This document shows positions 21,401 through 32,341 of a stretch of 64,000 nt of DNA, one piece after another; positions within the stretch are counted from its first letter, which is position 1, and each line of letters opens with the position of its first letter. The notes under the pieces were generated by a model that saw only the letters and a program-made list of their open reading frames with translations, was not told where the DNA came from and searched no databases. Location: contig NW_026516336.1 of assembly GCF_025602895.1 (NCBI RefSeq), positions 1-64,000 on the forward strand, given 5' to 3'. The stretch comes from Polychytrium aggregatum (Eukaryota; Chytridiomycota; Chytridiomycetes; Polychytriales). Position numbers and translations under genes: made by a program.

Positions 21401-22247
21401 CATCAAGATGTGGGATGTCGCCACTGGCCAATTGCGACGCACCCTCGAAGGACATACAAACCGGGTGAACGCCGTAGCGATCTCGCCTGATGGCGAGTCG
21501 ATTGTCTCGGGCTCGGCTGATCAAACCATCAAGTTGTGGGATGCCACCACGGGCCAGCTGAAGCACACCTTCGAAGGACACACCGACGACGTGAACTCTG
21601 CTGCCAGATCCCCTGATGGCAAGTGGCTTGCTTCGGGCTCTGACGACCAGACCATCCAAATATGGGATGCTGCCACTGGTCGGCGGAGGCAAATACTCAA
21701 GGGCTGCAAAGGTCCTGTGAGCTCCGTGGTCGTATCATCTGACGGCAATTCGATTTTGGCTCGTGGACGGAACGGCTCCGAGCTTGTTTGGCTTCGTCGC
21801 GGAGATGAGTTTGTCCGCTCTAGCCAGGGTCCCTGTGACTTTGTTCCCGATTCTGCGACGTCTACTTTGTTCCAGTGGGTCGAAATTGACCGTTTGCCAC
21901 TGTGGCTCCGCCATGGCATCCATATGGTCAAAACCCCGCACGCCCTCTTTGGCAATTGGGCCCAGCGAGTGGCCACCTCGTCGTCCGGTGTTATCATCTG
22001 GAGCCTCGCGCCCCCGTTCCATCCTGTGACTATCCTGGTGAGTTTGGCTTGCACCCCCCCCCAACTTAGCCCCATACTGATGCATTCGTCCATCCAGCCC
22101 ACCTATCTCAATACGCCTGAGACCCAGCTCGAAGTGAAGCAATACCGTGAAGCACTCAAAACGCACGTCGCCGTTCCCTACTATCAGCCTGAGGCTTTCA
22201 TGAGGCCGCCCAGCATTATCAGCAACATCGTCAGTTGGTCCAGATGA
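18479..22247 (+). CDS. TIR-NACHT-WD40 NLR-like receptor, copy 1
   Basis: Exons 18479-18564, 18635-18878, 18962-19230, 19300-22037 and 22098-22247; junctions are GT..AG and in phase. Domains: TIR at about residues 22-130 (Y-D-V-F-I-S-Y-R; L-Y-I-S-K-M-I-I-I-L-L-S), with E110 in L-L-E-I-Q-H-A-L where SARM1-type TIR NADases carry the catalytic Glu; NACHT ATPase at about 230-420 with P-loop A-V-A-G-V-G-K-S (K293) and Walker B M-I-L-V-D-A-L-D-E; a helical linker; about five near-identical 42-residue WD40 repeats from about 21190; and a C-terminal tail. One extra C in the run 19980-19983 shifts the frame by +1 straight after the L-L-L-T-S strand; without it the text reads T-S-R-P-E-D-D-I-K as expected. 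Copy 2 has the same extra base. So the product is made by +1 frameshifting, or the gene is broken. Expected role: cytosolic sensor, with WD40 as ligand reader, NACHT as oligomeriser and TIR as effector. Confidence 0.85.
19440..21190 (+). repeat. Near-identical NACHT block, copy 1
   Basis: Nearly identical to 57296-59064 by eye: of about 370 predicted residues after the frame shift only about 15 differ. Similarity falls to roughly 60-75% in the TIR exons upstream and is low in the WD40 region downstream. Confidence 0.85.
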
Positions 22248-22590
22248 TGCCGTCCTGGTCGTTGTTGTTCGTTTCGGCGGCGACAGCCGAGAGGATTGTG
22301 GGCATTCCGGGTTGACCAATGTCCTTGTTGGGTATCACTCTGCACGCTGGGCGCTGTGTGGCGCTCCAGCCAGTCAACCATGCATAAACCCAGCAATCGG
22401 CTTTGATATCCGATGCGACATGCTCAGAATGAAACAGGACAGGTTTCACTGATGATGTGATCGTGTTGGGCTGTACATCGGATTATATACTGTGTCTGCG
22501 ACCTGATGATGAGGCAGCTATCCGCATTTCCCTGCCACACAGCTCTGGGTCCCATCACAGGGTAAGCCAGGCCCAGTACTCTCGAACGGC
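22248..22590. other. Short convergent intergenic region
   Basis: Between the 3' ends of NLR 1 and the tandem kinase. No gene seen. Confidence 0.5.
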
Positions 22591-25500
22591 TTACTCTCCA
22601 AGGGCCTCGATTTCCGAGAGTGTGTTTTCGGCAGCAGGGAAGCCGCGTGTGTCCGATTCGCGGAGCCACATGACGGCAGTGTCGATGTTCTTGTCGACAT
22701 CCCAACCGAATCGATAGCAAACACCCAGATTCCAGGCTCCCCAGGCGTTGCCTTGCTCAGCAGCCTTTCTGAACCAAGCGACGGCGGTATGGACGTTGGG
22801 ACCACCTTGGAGCTGGTAGCGCTCTCCAAGAATGACTTGAGCCACAGAGTGGCCTTGGTTGGCCAGCTCCTCCAACAGAGCGATGGCCTGCTTCTCGTTC
22901 TCCTTGGTGCCAATGGCGTGCAGGTGACAGAGCGCCAAAACCAACTTGCAAAACCAGTCGCTCTCGGCTCCTTTCTCGCTCCAGTTGTAGAACCTGATAT
23001 GGAAGGGCGAGTTGCCGGGACACTTTGATGGCATCTCAATCCACATCTTCCAGCTTTGTCGTGTTCCTCGCCCGGTGGCCCAGCACCACTTCAGGAGTAT
23101 CCCAGCAAGAGACTTGAGGATCGAATGGTGGTCGTAGATCTGAACAAACACTTGCTGCCAATGGAGAAAGGCAGACACGTCGTCCTGTTGGTCGCCAAGA
23201 CCGATGCAGTGGATCCAGCCTCGGTCAAAGTATGCAACCAGATCGGCGGTGCTTGCCAGCATTCTGTGGAGGTCGACCGCCTTCTTCCACTCCGAATCGG
23301 GCTTGGAGCTTTGACTGAGGGTGTCGATGGAGTCCTGCAGCGCTTTGGGATCGTGCTCCTTCAGCAGCGCGATGAAGAACCCAGACACAGATCCGCTGTG
23401 GATGAACTCCTCCAAAGGGACATTGCTGCGTCCATCCGCCAACGTTCTGTCGGCTGAGGGTCCGCTGGATGCCGAAGCACTCTGCAGTGCCGGTGAGATA
23501 TCGGCAGGGACTTCTGGTAGATCGAGTGACTCGAGTTTATCCAAAATGCCGTCAAACTTGGGTCTCTGGCTGGGTGCCTGATGCCAGCACTCTTTGATCA
23601 GCTCCCAGAGCTCGCCCGGGATGTTGCACAGATTCCTGGGTCTCCGGCCGTTTTGAATGTGGAGTCGAACGATTTCATCACGCATGCGCTGTTTTCCATC
23701 GCCGGTCATCCATAGGCGTCCGTCGTTGAACACCTCGCAGAGCAGCAGACCAAAGGCATAGACGTCGGTTTCCTTGGAGGACCCATGGGGATCATTTTCG
23801 TCAATCATCTCGGGGGCCATGTAGTGGAGTGTACCTCCTGCGTTCTTGGCGTCGCCAATTCTTTTGCTCGAGCTTGATGCGTGCTTGACATAGGACATGC
23901 CAAAGTCCGAGATCACCGCGCGATAGTCCGAGTCCAGCAGGACGTTGGCTGGCTTGAGGTCGCCGTGGACAATGTTCTTGCCATGGAGATAGCTCATGCC
24001 AGAGGCAACTTGTCGCACGATCCTGAGCTTTTCTTTGAGCGGAACAGGGCTCTCCGCTCTGGCCACAAAGCGTTGCACTGTACCGTTCTTCATGAATGGC
24101 GAGACCATGAAAGGCTTGGTGACGGTGTCGCAGGCGCCGAGGAGCGGCAGGATGTTGTCGTGCTTGAGATTGTGCCAGACTTCGATCTCCTGGTGCAGAT
24201 ATCGGCGCTCCATCGCACTTGCATCGCACAGTAACTGCTTGACAGCTACCTCGCGCCCATAGTACGATGCCGAATACACTTTTCCAAAGCCACCCTCGGC
24301 GATGGGCTCGCGGGACCAGTTGGTGACGGCATTTGCAGGAATGCGCCATGTCTGTCGCTTGTCAGAGTCGTGGTCCCCTCCTTCCATGGCGTTCGAGTCG
24401 GGGATGGGTCCTGGCGCTTCAGGCAGACCGAAGAATATGTCGTTCACGATGTAGCCGTCGCTGTTGAGCTGCTCGTAAATGCCGGCCATGACACGCTCGT
24501 TCGTCTGAGTGCCGGTGCCCCAGCGACAGCACTCGGCAAGGAGGATTCGGCAGAGCCAATCCCGCTCGGCACCGAGGACACACCAACGGTAAAACTTGTG
24601 GTGGAGTGGCGAGTCTCCTGGGCCGCTCCATGGAAGCTGGTTCCAGTTTTCAGCCGGCTCGGTAGCTCCGCGGCGCAGGCCAACGCACCACTTGAGCAGC
24701 GCACCCGAGAGCCTTCTGAGAACGGAGCGATCGTCCTTGATCGCGCTGTTAACAAACTGCCAATACCGGACGGCATCGACATCACTCTTGGGGACACCGA
24801 GGCCAAGGAAGCTGATCCAGCCCAAGTGAAAGTGTGCCTCAACGTTGGAGGCTTCGGCGAGAGTGAGATACAGCTGGATGGCGACTCGCCACTCGAGATG
24901 TGTGTCGGGGATATCCTTGTCGGTGATGATGTTGGCTACCGCAAGAGTGGCCACAGCATCCCCTTGCTTGGCTCTGTTGAGAGTGTGCTTGGGGACACCC
25001 TTGATGGCAGCGATGGCAAAGAGGGGCGATTCGTCGTTTGGAGGATCGTCTTGGTCCGAGTCCGTCTTCAGCGACGCTTGGTCATTCTCGGAAGACAGTA
25101 TTGGCATGGGGGTTGGAACCCTGGTGTTGGCGAGGCCTTTGTAAGGCGCCAGGAACTGGACGATCTCATCGAATGTTGATCGCTGTGCTGGATCTTGGTG
25201 CCAGCAGCGCTCGATCAGAGACCAAATGTCGTCAGGAATGCCATCAAACCGCTCAGGTCTTCTGCCCCTCGTTATATAGGACTCGATTGCTCGCGTTCTC
25301 ATGCGTTGGCCGTCTTTGGTTGTCCACACTGGCTTGCAATCGCCGAGCACTTCATAGAACATGATGCCAAAGGCGTAGGCGTCGGTCTTTTTGGAGGCAC
25401 CACTAGGTTCTTCTTCGTCGAATATCTCTGGGGCCATATAGTCCAGTGTTCCACCTGCCAGCTGGTCCGTTACCCTATTCCAAGACACTGGGGAGTGCTT

Positions 25501-26661
25501 AATGCGAGACAAGCCAATGTCAGTGATGAGTGCCCGATTATCTCCATCCAGCAAGACGTTTACTGGTTTGACGTCCCCGTAAACAATGTTGTTGCCGTGG
25601 AGATATGCCATGCCCGAGGCGACCTCGTATAGGAGGCGAAGCTTGTCCCCAATGGGGTGTGGGCTATCTGGATTTGAAACGTATTCGCTCAATGTCCCAT
25701 TCTTCATGAAGGGAGTTACAATGAGGGGTCGTTCAGTGGTATCACAAGCGCCGAGAAGGGGAAGGATATTGGGGTGGTTTAGTTTGGACCAGAAGCTGAC
25801 CTCCCTACGAAAAGACTCGATGATCTCTCGGTTATTGAAGTGCATATGAAGCTGCTTGACAGCAACATCCGCTCCATAGTAGGTCGCGGTATATATCTCA
25901 GAAAAGCCACCACTGGCGATGGGCTGGGCAGACCGGTTTGTGATAGAGCTGGCAGGGATGCGCCAGGACTCGTGCTTCATGGAGCGAGCGACATCTGAGC
26001 GACTTCTGAGCATTTCGAGCAGCTGAGCGCTGATTCTACGAATGATTCCGTTTCGAGTATCTCTGCTTTCCAAGATCCCGTTCAAATATGCTGTTACTTG
26101 TCGGATTTTCCAGGCTGGGTGGTTCAGAGAAATATCGACCAGGTCCAGAGCGGTGGCGTTGTTCTGTTGAAGGAGGGAGCCAATTTTGATGACAACGGCT
26201 TGTTCTTCATCCTTATCCTTGTCGATCGCACGTTGTAGTGCTGAGGTATCGAGTCGAGCCAAAGCTGGAACGAGGAGCGTATCGGCTGTTTCCTCGAAGA
26301 GCAGATCCAGGTCCTGGCAGAGCTTCTGGATACGTCCACGGGCCGTCGATCCTTCAAACAACAACTGCACTTTGGGCTGGCTCTCAAAGTTTGAAACAAG
26401 TTGGCGGACTTGTTCATATCCCTGTCGGAGGGCATTCACTTGGGCTGCTGTGGAGCCTGGGTCACTCGCTAGCGATGCAGCAAGCGTCCGGAGAGAGTTG
26501 TAGGAAAATCTTGTGAGGAACTTCCAAGAGTTTTGGTTCTCGGCAAGGCCATTGATGTTTCGGACGAGGACATGGACCTCCTGGAGCAGCTCGTTCAGGA
26601 CTCCGTCGGGATACTGGCGGATGAGACCAGCCAGCCCAACGAGGTCGTCGGTTTCAGACAT
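22591..26661 (-). CDS. Tandem protein kinase-Sel1 protein with helical N-terminal domain (1356 aa)
   Basis: Single 4.07-kb intronless frame; start at 26661 (M-S-E-T-D-D-L-V-G-L). Residues 1-200 look all-helical and resemble the four-helix N-terminal domain of MLKL-like kinases (inference). Kinase 1, about 245-505: A-S-G-G-F-S-E-I-Y, V-A-V-K (K269), Y-G-D-V-K-P-V-N (361-368) in place of H-R-D-x-K-x-x-N, and D-I-G (381-383) in place of D-F-G. Sel1-type region 1, about 550-745. Kinase 2, about 785-1045: A-E-G-G-F-G-K-V-Y, V-A-V-K (K808), H-G-D-L-K-P-A-N (899-906), D-F-G (919-921), A-P-E. Sel1-type region 2, about 1130-1356. Kinase 2 has all catalytic residues; kinase 1 is altered in two motifs but keeps both Asp and the Lys. 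The halves are alike throughout, so the gene arose by internal duplication. Cytosolic signalling is likely. Confidence 0.88.
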   Translation of the reverse strand: MSETDDLVGLAGLIRQYPDGVLNELLQEVHVLVRNINGLAENQNSWKFLTRFSYNSLRTLAASLASDPGSTAAQVNALRQGYEQVRQLVSNFESQPKVQLLFEGSTARGRIQKLCQDLDLLFEETADTLLVPALARLDTSALQRAIDKDKDEEQAVVIKIGSLLQQNNATALDLVDISLNHPAWKIRQVTAYLNGILESRDTRNGIIRRISAQLLEMLRSRSDVARSMKHESWRIPASSITNRSAQPIASGGFSEIYTATYYGADVAVKQLHMHFNNREIIESFRREVSFWSKLNHPNILPLLGACDTTERPLIVTPFMKNGTLSEYVSNPDSPHPIGDKLRLLYEVASGMAYLHGNNIVYGDVKPVNVLLDGDNRALITDIGLSRIKHSPVSWNRVTDQLAGGTLDYMAPEIFDEEEPSGASKKTDAYAFGIMFYEVLGDCKPVWTTKDGQRMRTRAIESYITRGRRPERFDGIPDDIWSLIERCWHQDPAQRSTFDEIVQFLAPYKGLANTRVPTPMPILSSENDQASLKTDSDQDDPPNDESPLFAIAAIKGVPKHTLNRAKQGDAVATLAVANIITDKDIPDTHLEWRVAIQLYLTLAEASNVEAHFHLGWISFLGLGVPKSDVDAVRYWQFVNSAIKDDRSVLRRLSGALLKWCVGLRRGATEPAENWNQLPWSGPGDSPLHHKFYRWCVLGAERDWLCRILLAECCRWGTGTQTNERVMAGIYEQLNSDGYIVNDIFFGLPEAPGPIPDSNAMEGGDHDSDKRQTWRIPANAVTNWSREPIAEGGFGKVYSASYYGREVAVKQLLCDASAMERRYLHQEIEVWHNLKHDNILPLLGACDTVTKPFMVSPFMKNGTVQRFVARAESPVPLKEKLRIVRQVASGMSYLHGKNIVHGDLKPANVLLDSDYRAVISDFGMSYVKHASSSSKRIGDAKNAGGTLHYMAPEMIDENDPHGSSKETDVYAFGLLLCEVFNDGRLWMTGDGKQRMRDEIVRLHIQNGRRPRNLCNIPGELWELIKECWHQAPSQRPKFDGILDKLESLDLPEVPADISPALQSASASSGPSADRTLADGRSNVPLEEFIHSGSVSGFFIALLKEHDPKALQDSIDTLSQSSKPDSEWKKAVDLHRMLASTADLVAYFDRGWIHCIGLGDQQDDVSAFLHWQQVFVQIYDHHSILKSLAGILLKWCWATGRGTRQSWKMWIEMPSKCPGNSPFHIRFYNWSEKGAESDWFCKLVLALCHLHAIGTKENEKQAIALLEELANQGHSVAQVILGERYQLQGGPNVHTAVAWFRKAAEQGNAWGAWNLGVCYRFGWDVDKNIDTAVMWLRESDTRGFPAAENTLSEIEALGE

Positions 26662-27469
26662 GATGGGAGATTTGGGGAAAGAGAGGCGGCGGCCGGACCG
26701 ACTGTAAAAGCTGACAACCGGGACCCGATCCTGATCGAGCATGCGCCGCTTCATTTGCACCATATTCCGAATTGGAAGTATGGTGTGACCCTTGTCCAGC
26801 TCCTGATGACAAACAATCATTCACACCACACGGAGGTTTCCTTCTTGCATCGGAATGGTGAGCCCGACATCTCATCCGACGACACTGCACCGTCCCATTC
26901 GTGGCCGAGTCGTTGGGGGCGGAGGGCTGCTTGGCGCCTGCCAGACATATCTCCGAGCACAGATGCCATGCCCACTCACATATCTCTCATCATGGTTATT
27001 GGATTATCTGTATTGGCTGCTTCACGAGGGCATCTCGGTGGCTGCTGTCAACAGTGGACCGGTGAATGAAAAGTAAAAGCAAAAGTAGCGCCCGTGGTCG
27101 AATGCAACAAAAGCGTCGTGACCAGAAAGGAAGGGTGATCGGAGCATGTGTGTGTTTGTGGGCTACATTGGGGTGGGGAAGAGGAAATGGGGGTAAAGTA
27201 GAACAGCGAAACGGAGTGCAGCAAAAGCCAGTTCAGGAGAAGCCAAGCGGTTCAGCATGACATTCCGTCGTGAGCCGAAGCCAAAATGGCAACAACCTCT
27301 AAACAGGAATACATGGAGCACAGAGACTGCAGGGGCCAACGAGGCCAGCAAGCCACACACGACATCAGTAACACATGACATCAGTAACCCAGGGCCATCA
27401 ATGCGTTTGCCATCTGCCTCAACGGTACCGTCTGCAGCTGCCTGCTCTCCTTGCCGATGGTGGTGGCAC
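26662..27469. other. Intergenic: kinase promoter side / ADK 3' side
   Basis: No supported gene. The kinase frame is open to 26820 but I place its start at 26661. Confidence 0.45.
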
Positions 27470-28498
27470 TTAGAACTTGAACGAGTGGGACTCGCGGGGG
27501 ATGGACGAGCCGTTGCGCTGGATGATGACGTTGGCCAGGTAGTGGCCGGCAGCGACACTGCGCTCGAGCGAGTGACCCTGGACCAGCTGGGACAGGAAGC
27601 CGCCGACAAAGGCATCACCGGCACCGTTGGTGTCGACGATCTTGTCGGCAGCGATGGGAATGATGGGGTACTCGGTGGCCTTGCCGTTGTGGATGACAAC
27701 GGTGCTCTTGGCGCCGTGGGTGAAGACGACAGTGCGGGCGCGGGTGCCGTTCTTCTTGGGGAGGGCGGCGATCTTGAGGCCGACTTCGGCGAGGTCGTGG
27801 GTGCCAAAGTTGTGGGCGTCGGCAAAGGCAGCGGCCTCGGACTCGTTGCCAAAGAGAATGTCAACGTAGGGAATGAGGGAGTCGAGGGGCTCGGTGAAGA
27901 ACTGGGAGATGAAGGGGGCCGAGAGGTTGAGGGTGAAGACCTTGGAGGTCTGGGCGGCGTGCTCGGCAATGAGGAGGGCCGAGGGGGGCGAGACGGTCAG
28001 GAAGTAGCCGCCGACGTAGAAAAAGCGGGCCTTCTCGACCAGAGACCAGACCTCGGGGCGCTTCAGGTGGTCGATCTTGTAGGCATTGGCGGCCTGGAGA
28101 TCGGTGACGAGCGAGCGGTTGTGGTCGGTAATGAGGACGGCGCACTGGCCGGTGGGGAGGGTCTCGTCCTCGAGGTACTCGGTGCGGAGGCCGTCCTTGG
28201 CAGCAGCCTCCTTGAGGAGGGCACCTTGGGCGTCCTTGCCGACGCAGCCAATGTAGACGGTCGAGTTCTTGGGCAGGAGCCACTGGGCGCCACGGAGCGA
28301 GTTCTGGGCGGCACCACCAGCGCCGTACTCGACGGGGTAGGAGCCGACAAACTCGGCGTAGAGGGGCTTGTGCTTGTCCTCGGCGAGAATGGCGTTGTTG
28401 GCCAGGAGATCGTACTTGCTGAGGAACTCGGGCTTGACAACGGCCGAGATGTCGAGCAGGGGGTTCTCGATACCGAGGAGGACGTACTCAGAGGACAT
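27470..28498 (-). CDS. ADO1: Adenosine kinase (342 aa)
   Basis: Intronless. PfkB-family sugar/nucleoside kinase that phosphorylates adenosine to AMP with ATP; cytosolic, in purine salvage and in clearing adenosine from the methyl cycle. The start at 28498 gives M-S-S-E-Y-V-L-L-G-I-E-N-P-L-L-D-I-S, the usual beginning of the family, with the substrate-binding N-P-L-L-D. G-A-G-G-A-A-Q-N-S (family G-G-A-x-x-N-S) follows. The signature D-T-N-G-A-G-D-A-F-V-G-G-F near the C-terminus carries the catalytic Asp at about 295. Length fits the family (about 340-350). Strong codon bias toward C and G at third positions suggests high expression. Confidence 0.96.
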   Translation of the reverse strand: MSSEYVLLGIENPLLDISAVVKPEFLSKYDLLANNAILAEDKHKPLYAEFVGSYPVEYGAGGAAQNSLRGAQWLLPKNSTVYIGCVGKDAQGALLKEAAAKDGLRTEYLEDETLPTGQCAVLITDHNRSLVTDLQAANAYKIDHLKRPEVWSLVEKARFFYVGGYFLTVSPPSALLIAEHAAQTSKVFTLNLSAPFISQFFTEPLDSLIPYVDILFGNESEAAAFADAHNFGTHDLAEVGLKIAALPKKNGTRARTVVFTHGAKSTVVIHNGKATEYPIIPIAADKIVDTNGAGDAFVGGFLSQLVQGHSLERSVAAGHYLANVIIQRNGSSIPRESHSFKF

Positions 28499-28955
28499 GG
28501 CGGCGGGCTGCAGGTGGGTCGTCGGATGCGATTCACCCGTCGAGATTCGTCGACGGATCAAAAGGAGGATCCAGCGAGTCAAACGATATACGGGAGGATC
28601 CAGCAAGCGGGACAGTCGGTAGACCAAGTTGACAGGTGATGAGTCGGTCGGGCCGATCGATCGATCGCCGATGACGTCGACATGAATGCCGATTGTGCAA
28701 ATCAGCCAAGCAGCCGATCAGATCACGAGACATGGTGCGAAGGAGGCAACAAGATGTATGCGGGTATGGGTTAGCGAACATCAGACAGATCATCGGCGAC
28801 TGCAGGGGCCCAGCAGAGGAGCAATGGCGGGAATACGAACAGGACAGATGGCTGATGGGCAGATGGAAGTGGATGACGAGGCAGAGGATGGAAATGGCGA
28901 TCGGGAGACGCGGCGAAAGAAAAGCAACGCGGATCGCGAACGAGAGCGAGGCGTG

Positions 28956-29046
28956 TCTCGGTGTGTCCTCGGTGCGATCTCGGCGCAATCTCGGCGCAAT
29001 CTCGGTGTGTCTCGGTGCGATCTCGGTGTGTCCTCGGTGCGATCTC
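28956..29046. repeat. TCTCGGTGTGTC/TCTCGGCGCAA-type tandem repeat
   Basis: Units of 11-13 bp beginning TCTCGG or CCTCGG recur about eight times upstream of the adenosine kinase gene. Confidence 0.75.
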
Positions 29047-32000
29047 GCGGGATGGGGGAGAGCAACACACACACACATGCACACAGCCGCTGACACGTGT
29101 CCGTCGCTGCCCCAAAGACGGAATGCCCAAAGACAAGGCGCGGCGCCACACACACACGCTGCCCCAATGTCGCAGGATGGGGCGGATCGAGTGCGGATCG
29201 AGTGCGGCTTGCTGGTTGGGCAGCGAGAGCGACCGAGAGCAGCCGAGAGACACCGAGACCGAGTCGCAGGCCGCCAACCAAGCCAAGTCCAAGGCGATCC
29301 ATGCATGCTCCAGGCCGATCAAGTCATGAATCTGTGTCCAGAGACGTGGCCAGGCTCACGGGCACGCCGGCGGGTTGTCTCTGTCGGCACCCGTCGCGGC
29401 TGGTCTGTTGCTGCAGCTAGTCTGTTGCTGCAGCTGGTCCTCACCGTGGACTTTTTGAGAGCGGGGCTTTCCTCGTGGGTGGCCCCAGGGGCTCGCTTGG
29501 ACGGGGTGATTTGGCTCATTATCGCGGGTCGAGTCAGTGGTGATTGCCGGATGGGCTGCTCGCAAGCGTCGTGATCGCAGGGTGGGATGTTGCTGTTGCA
29601 GCTCGGGCTGGATGGGAGACTCCTGCTTGGGGAAGAGAGAACGCAGGGCCTTTGCCGCTGGGTTGGGTCTTGGCGATCTGCTCTCTCACGTGATCCTCTG
29701 CTGCGCTCGCGTGTCACGGGTGTCTGGGCCGCTGTCGGTGGCATACGCAGAGCAGCGGCGGATACTCTGGGCATCGGGCTTCCAGCGCACTGTGGTCGGC
29801 ATCCGGGACTTGGTCTTGGTCAGGGCGCATCTGGAATGCCTCCGGACTCGGACGTTCCCAGGGCGCAACCGAGTTGCCGTTGCTTTTGGTGTTCGCGGAG
29901 TGCGTTCGAGCCACCAAACCGCCCCCATCCAGCCAAACAAGCCCGCTCGAACCGGCTCTTTCCGCATTTTCACCAATCCTCGGGCCAATCGCAAAAATCC
30001 GAGGTGGTGGCGCCTGTGTCACGCCACGCGGTCACCTGCCGCCCCACCGTGTCGGCCCTTTCCCACGGCCCTCGGTTCGTTCCCGTCGGCCATGTTCAGG
30101 GCCGGGTCGTCGTCCCTTGGGCCCAGTTCTGAGGGGACGCCTCTTGCAGATGAATCTTGGGGGCTCCGCGGATGCCGTCGATGCTATGCGGGCTCTCGGC
30201 TGCATCCGAGCGTGTCTGCGAGCAAGCCCAGCCGCCTTGCCCGCTGTCGATCCGACGATACATCACACCGCATCGCCTGACGTCCGGCGCCCAGCCGAGC
30301 GCCGTCCTGTGATCCTGCTGCGTCTCTGTCGCGCCGGGGTGGATCCTCACGCCGCTTTGCCGCCTCCCATCGGGCCAGCACGGGGCAGCGGTCGCATGAT
30401 GCTTGGGTGTGCTCGCCCCATGCCGACGCTTTCCCGCTTCCGTCACCTTGCATGGCTCGGACATTCTGCCCGTTGTTGCCAGCCTTGCTGTTCAATGCAC
30501 CTGTTCGGTCGAGACGCTTCCCCCACCATTCCACTTCTATCTTGGTTGGCCCCAGGCATGTCTTTCCCCTCTTTCGTCTTGCTTCTTCATTTCTCGTGCT
30601 GTCGCCAGGGCTGCTTCGAGATGCGGTCATTTTTGCGGTTCCGCTTGCTCGCGCGCCGCTCTGTCGGTTCCACTGTCCGTTCTGTCGCTATCTTTCTCGT
30701 TTTCAGGCCAGACGCGGAATGGAATGGACGCTGCGGATGCCTCGAGCAGCCCGCTGCCATGTCGCCCTGTCAGCTGGGACCTGGCGGTGGGGCCTGCCAG
30801 GCCGCCTGCATTCCGCTTCCCGCAAGCGGCTGTCGGTCCTTGGAACAGAAGAACGGAAGGACCGAATGCGACCAGTCGAGAACCAATATACTTCCATCCT
30901 CCAAAGCTGTCGATGCATCCTCCGTGTGCTTGCTCGGCCAACGCATCGGCAGCACATTGCATAACAGCTGCCCATACAACGATGGACGCGGAGCACGTAC
31001 TTTTGTCAGCGCATCCGCCCACACACAACAACGCAGGTCCGACATTGCGTATATGCAGCTAATCAACCCAGCACAGTCCAGCTCATCGCAGCACAGTTAC
31101 AGCACAGCACAGCTCCGATCGTCTCGGCTCGGCTCCCACGCAGCAGCCTGGCCAGCCAGGTCGCACGCCCACGTGCCTCTGCGCCGTGCCACGGGGTCAC
31201 GCGTGGCGTTACAGAGGTTCACGGGACCGCGGATGGTTCTGTTCTGTGCCGCGTTGGGGCGGCTTGTGGTCTGGGTGGATGGATCGCTCGTGTGCCTCCC
31301 CACGACAGCAGCGGTGTCGTGAGATCAGGGACAGACCAGGCGGCGACAAGGCGCGCGCCCTTGGAAAGCCTGTCCAGGCATATCCGGTCTCGAAGGAGTC
31401 CTGGCGACCATGGAGAGCGGCGAGCCACTCGATAATTCATGATGGCAGCGACAGGTAGTGACCGTAATGAAGGACCAGGCACGACTGCAATGGCCTGTCA
31501 TCACAGTGGGTGCTGGTCGTCAGCGGAGTATCGACTGCAACAGAGTCCGCTTCGCGCAAACTGAGGTTGGCATCGATGCTTGTGCGTCGCCAGCCCCTCC
31601 TGCCTCCCCGCTCGGCTCAGACATGGGCCCAAGGTGTGACCTCGCTGGGTGCTGAGACCACGCCCATTGACTGTCCCTTGTGCATCCTGCTCAACCAGCA
31701 CGACTGCTCCCGACCAGCGATCCTTTCTGCCTTGCTCGTCCGGCTCGAGGTCAGGAGTGCCCTGGACGTGTCCATGGGGAAAGGGGGAATGGGGCCGGCG
31801 CCGAGGAAGCGTGGGAACAAGAAGGATCCAATCTGCCATGTTGCGAAAGCGTGAAAGTGCAACGATGCCGGGACTGAAGGGGGGGGAGAGGGAAAGAAAA
31901 AAAGAATGGGACCGGGTCGCATGAGCAGGACGGTAATGAGCGGGTGAAGGAGGCAGCTGGGACGCTTGTGGGGTGGACGAGCCTTAGTCGCCGGATGACG

Positions 32001-32130
32001 CTGGGTCGAGATGTCAGGCGCTCGAGAAGGATCCGCATCGGCCACGGGATGGGAATGGTTCCGGCAGAGCAGTTGGCGGGTGGGGACTGTGCGGGCGGCG
32101 GTGTGCTGGGGTCTGCAGGGAACGAGTGGC

Positions 32131-32136
32131 TATAAA
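32131..32136 (+). promoter_or_regulatory. TATA box of the LPMO-like gene
   Basis: TATAAA about 206 bp before the ATG at 32342, followed by a long C/T-rich leader, a common layout for secreted-enzyme genes in fungi. Confidence 0.45.
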
Positions 32137-32341
32137 GACGATGGCAACGTCAGTGCCGCTTTGGTCTGCGCTTCCCACCGCCCCATCCTCTGCGCCGAGC
32201 ATTCTGCTCTCCCTCCGCCACCACCTCGGTCGTTCGTCTGCATTGCTCTGCTGACCTCTCATTCCCTTTGCCTCTTTGCCCGGCCTCCTGCTCGGTCTCC
32301 CCGCCTTCTTACTTTCTCCCCGCTGACGTCTCCGTCTCGCC

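Larger units (their letters stand above)
28499..32341. other. Long intergenic stretch, no gene recognised
   Basis: 3.8 kb, GC-rich. Contains a repeat array at 28956-29046 and a CA run near 29065. Overlapping frames up to about 480 codons occur on the plus strand, but they are Arg/Pro/Ser-rich, lack family motifs and are mirrored on the other strand. A multi-exon gene without recognisable homologues could be missed here. Confidence 0.35.

Noticed and set aside
27257-28639. 460-codon plus-strand frame opposite adenosine kinase
   Set aside because: Shadow of the strongly biased ADK codons; ADK has clear motifs.
29874-31322. 482-codon plus-strand frame
   Set aside because: No family motif, composition follows GC content, overlapping frames on both strands and no plausible splice-conserved pattern.
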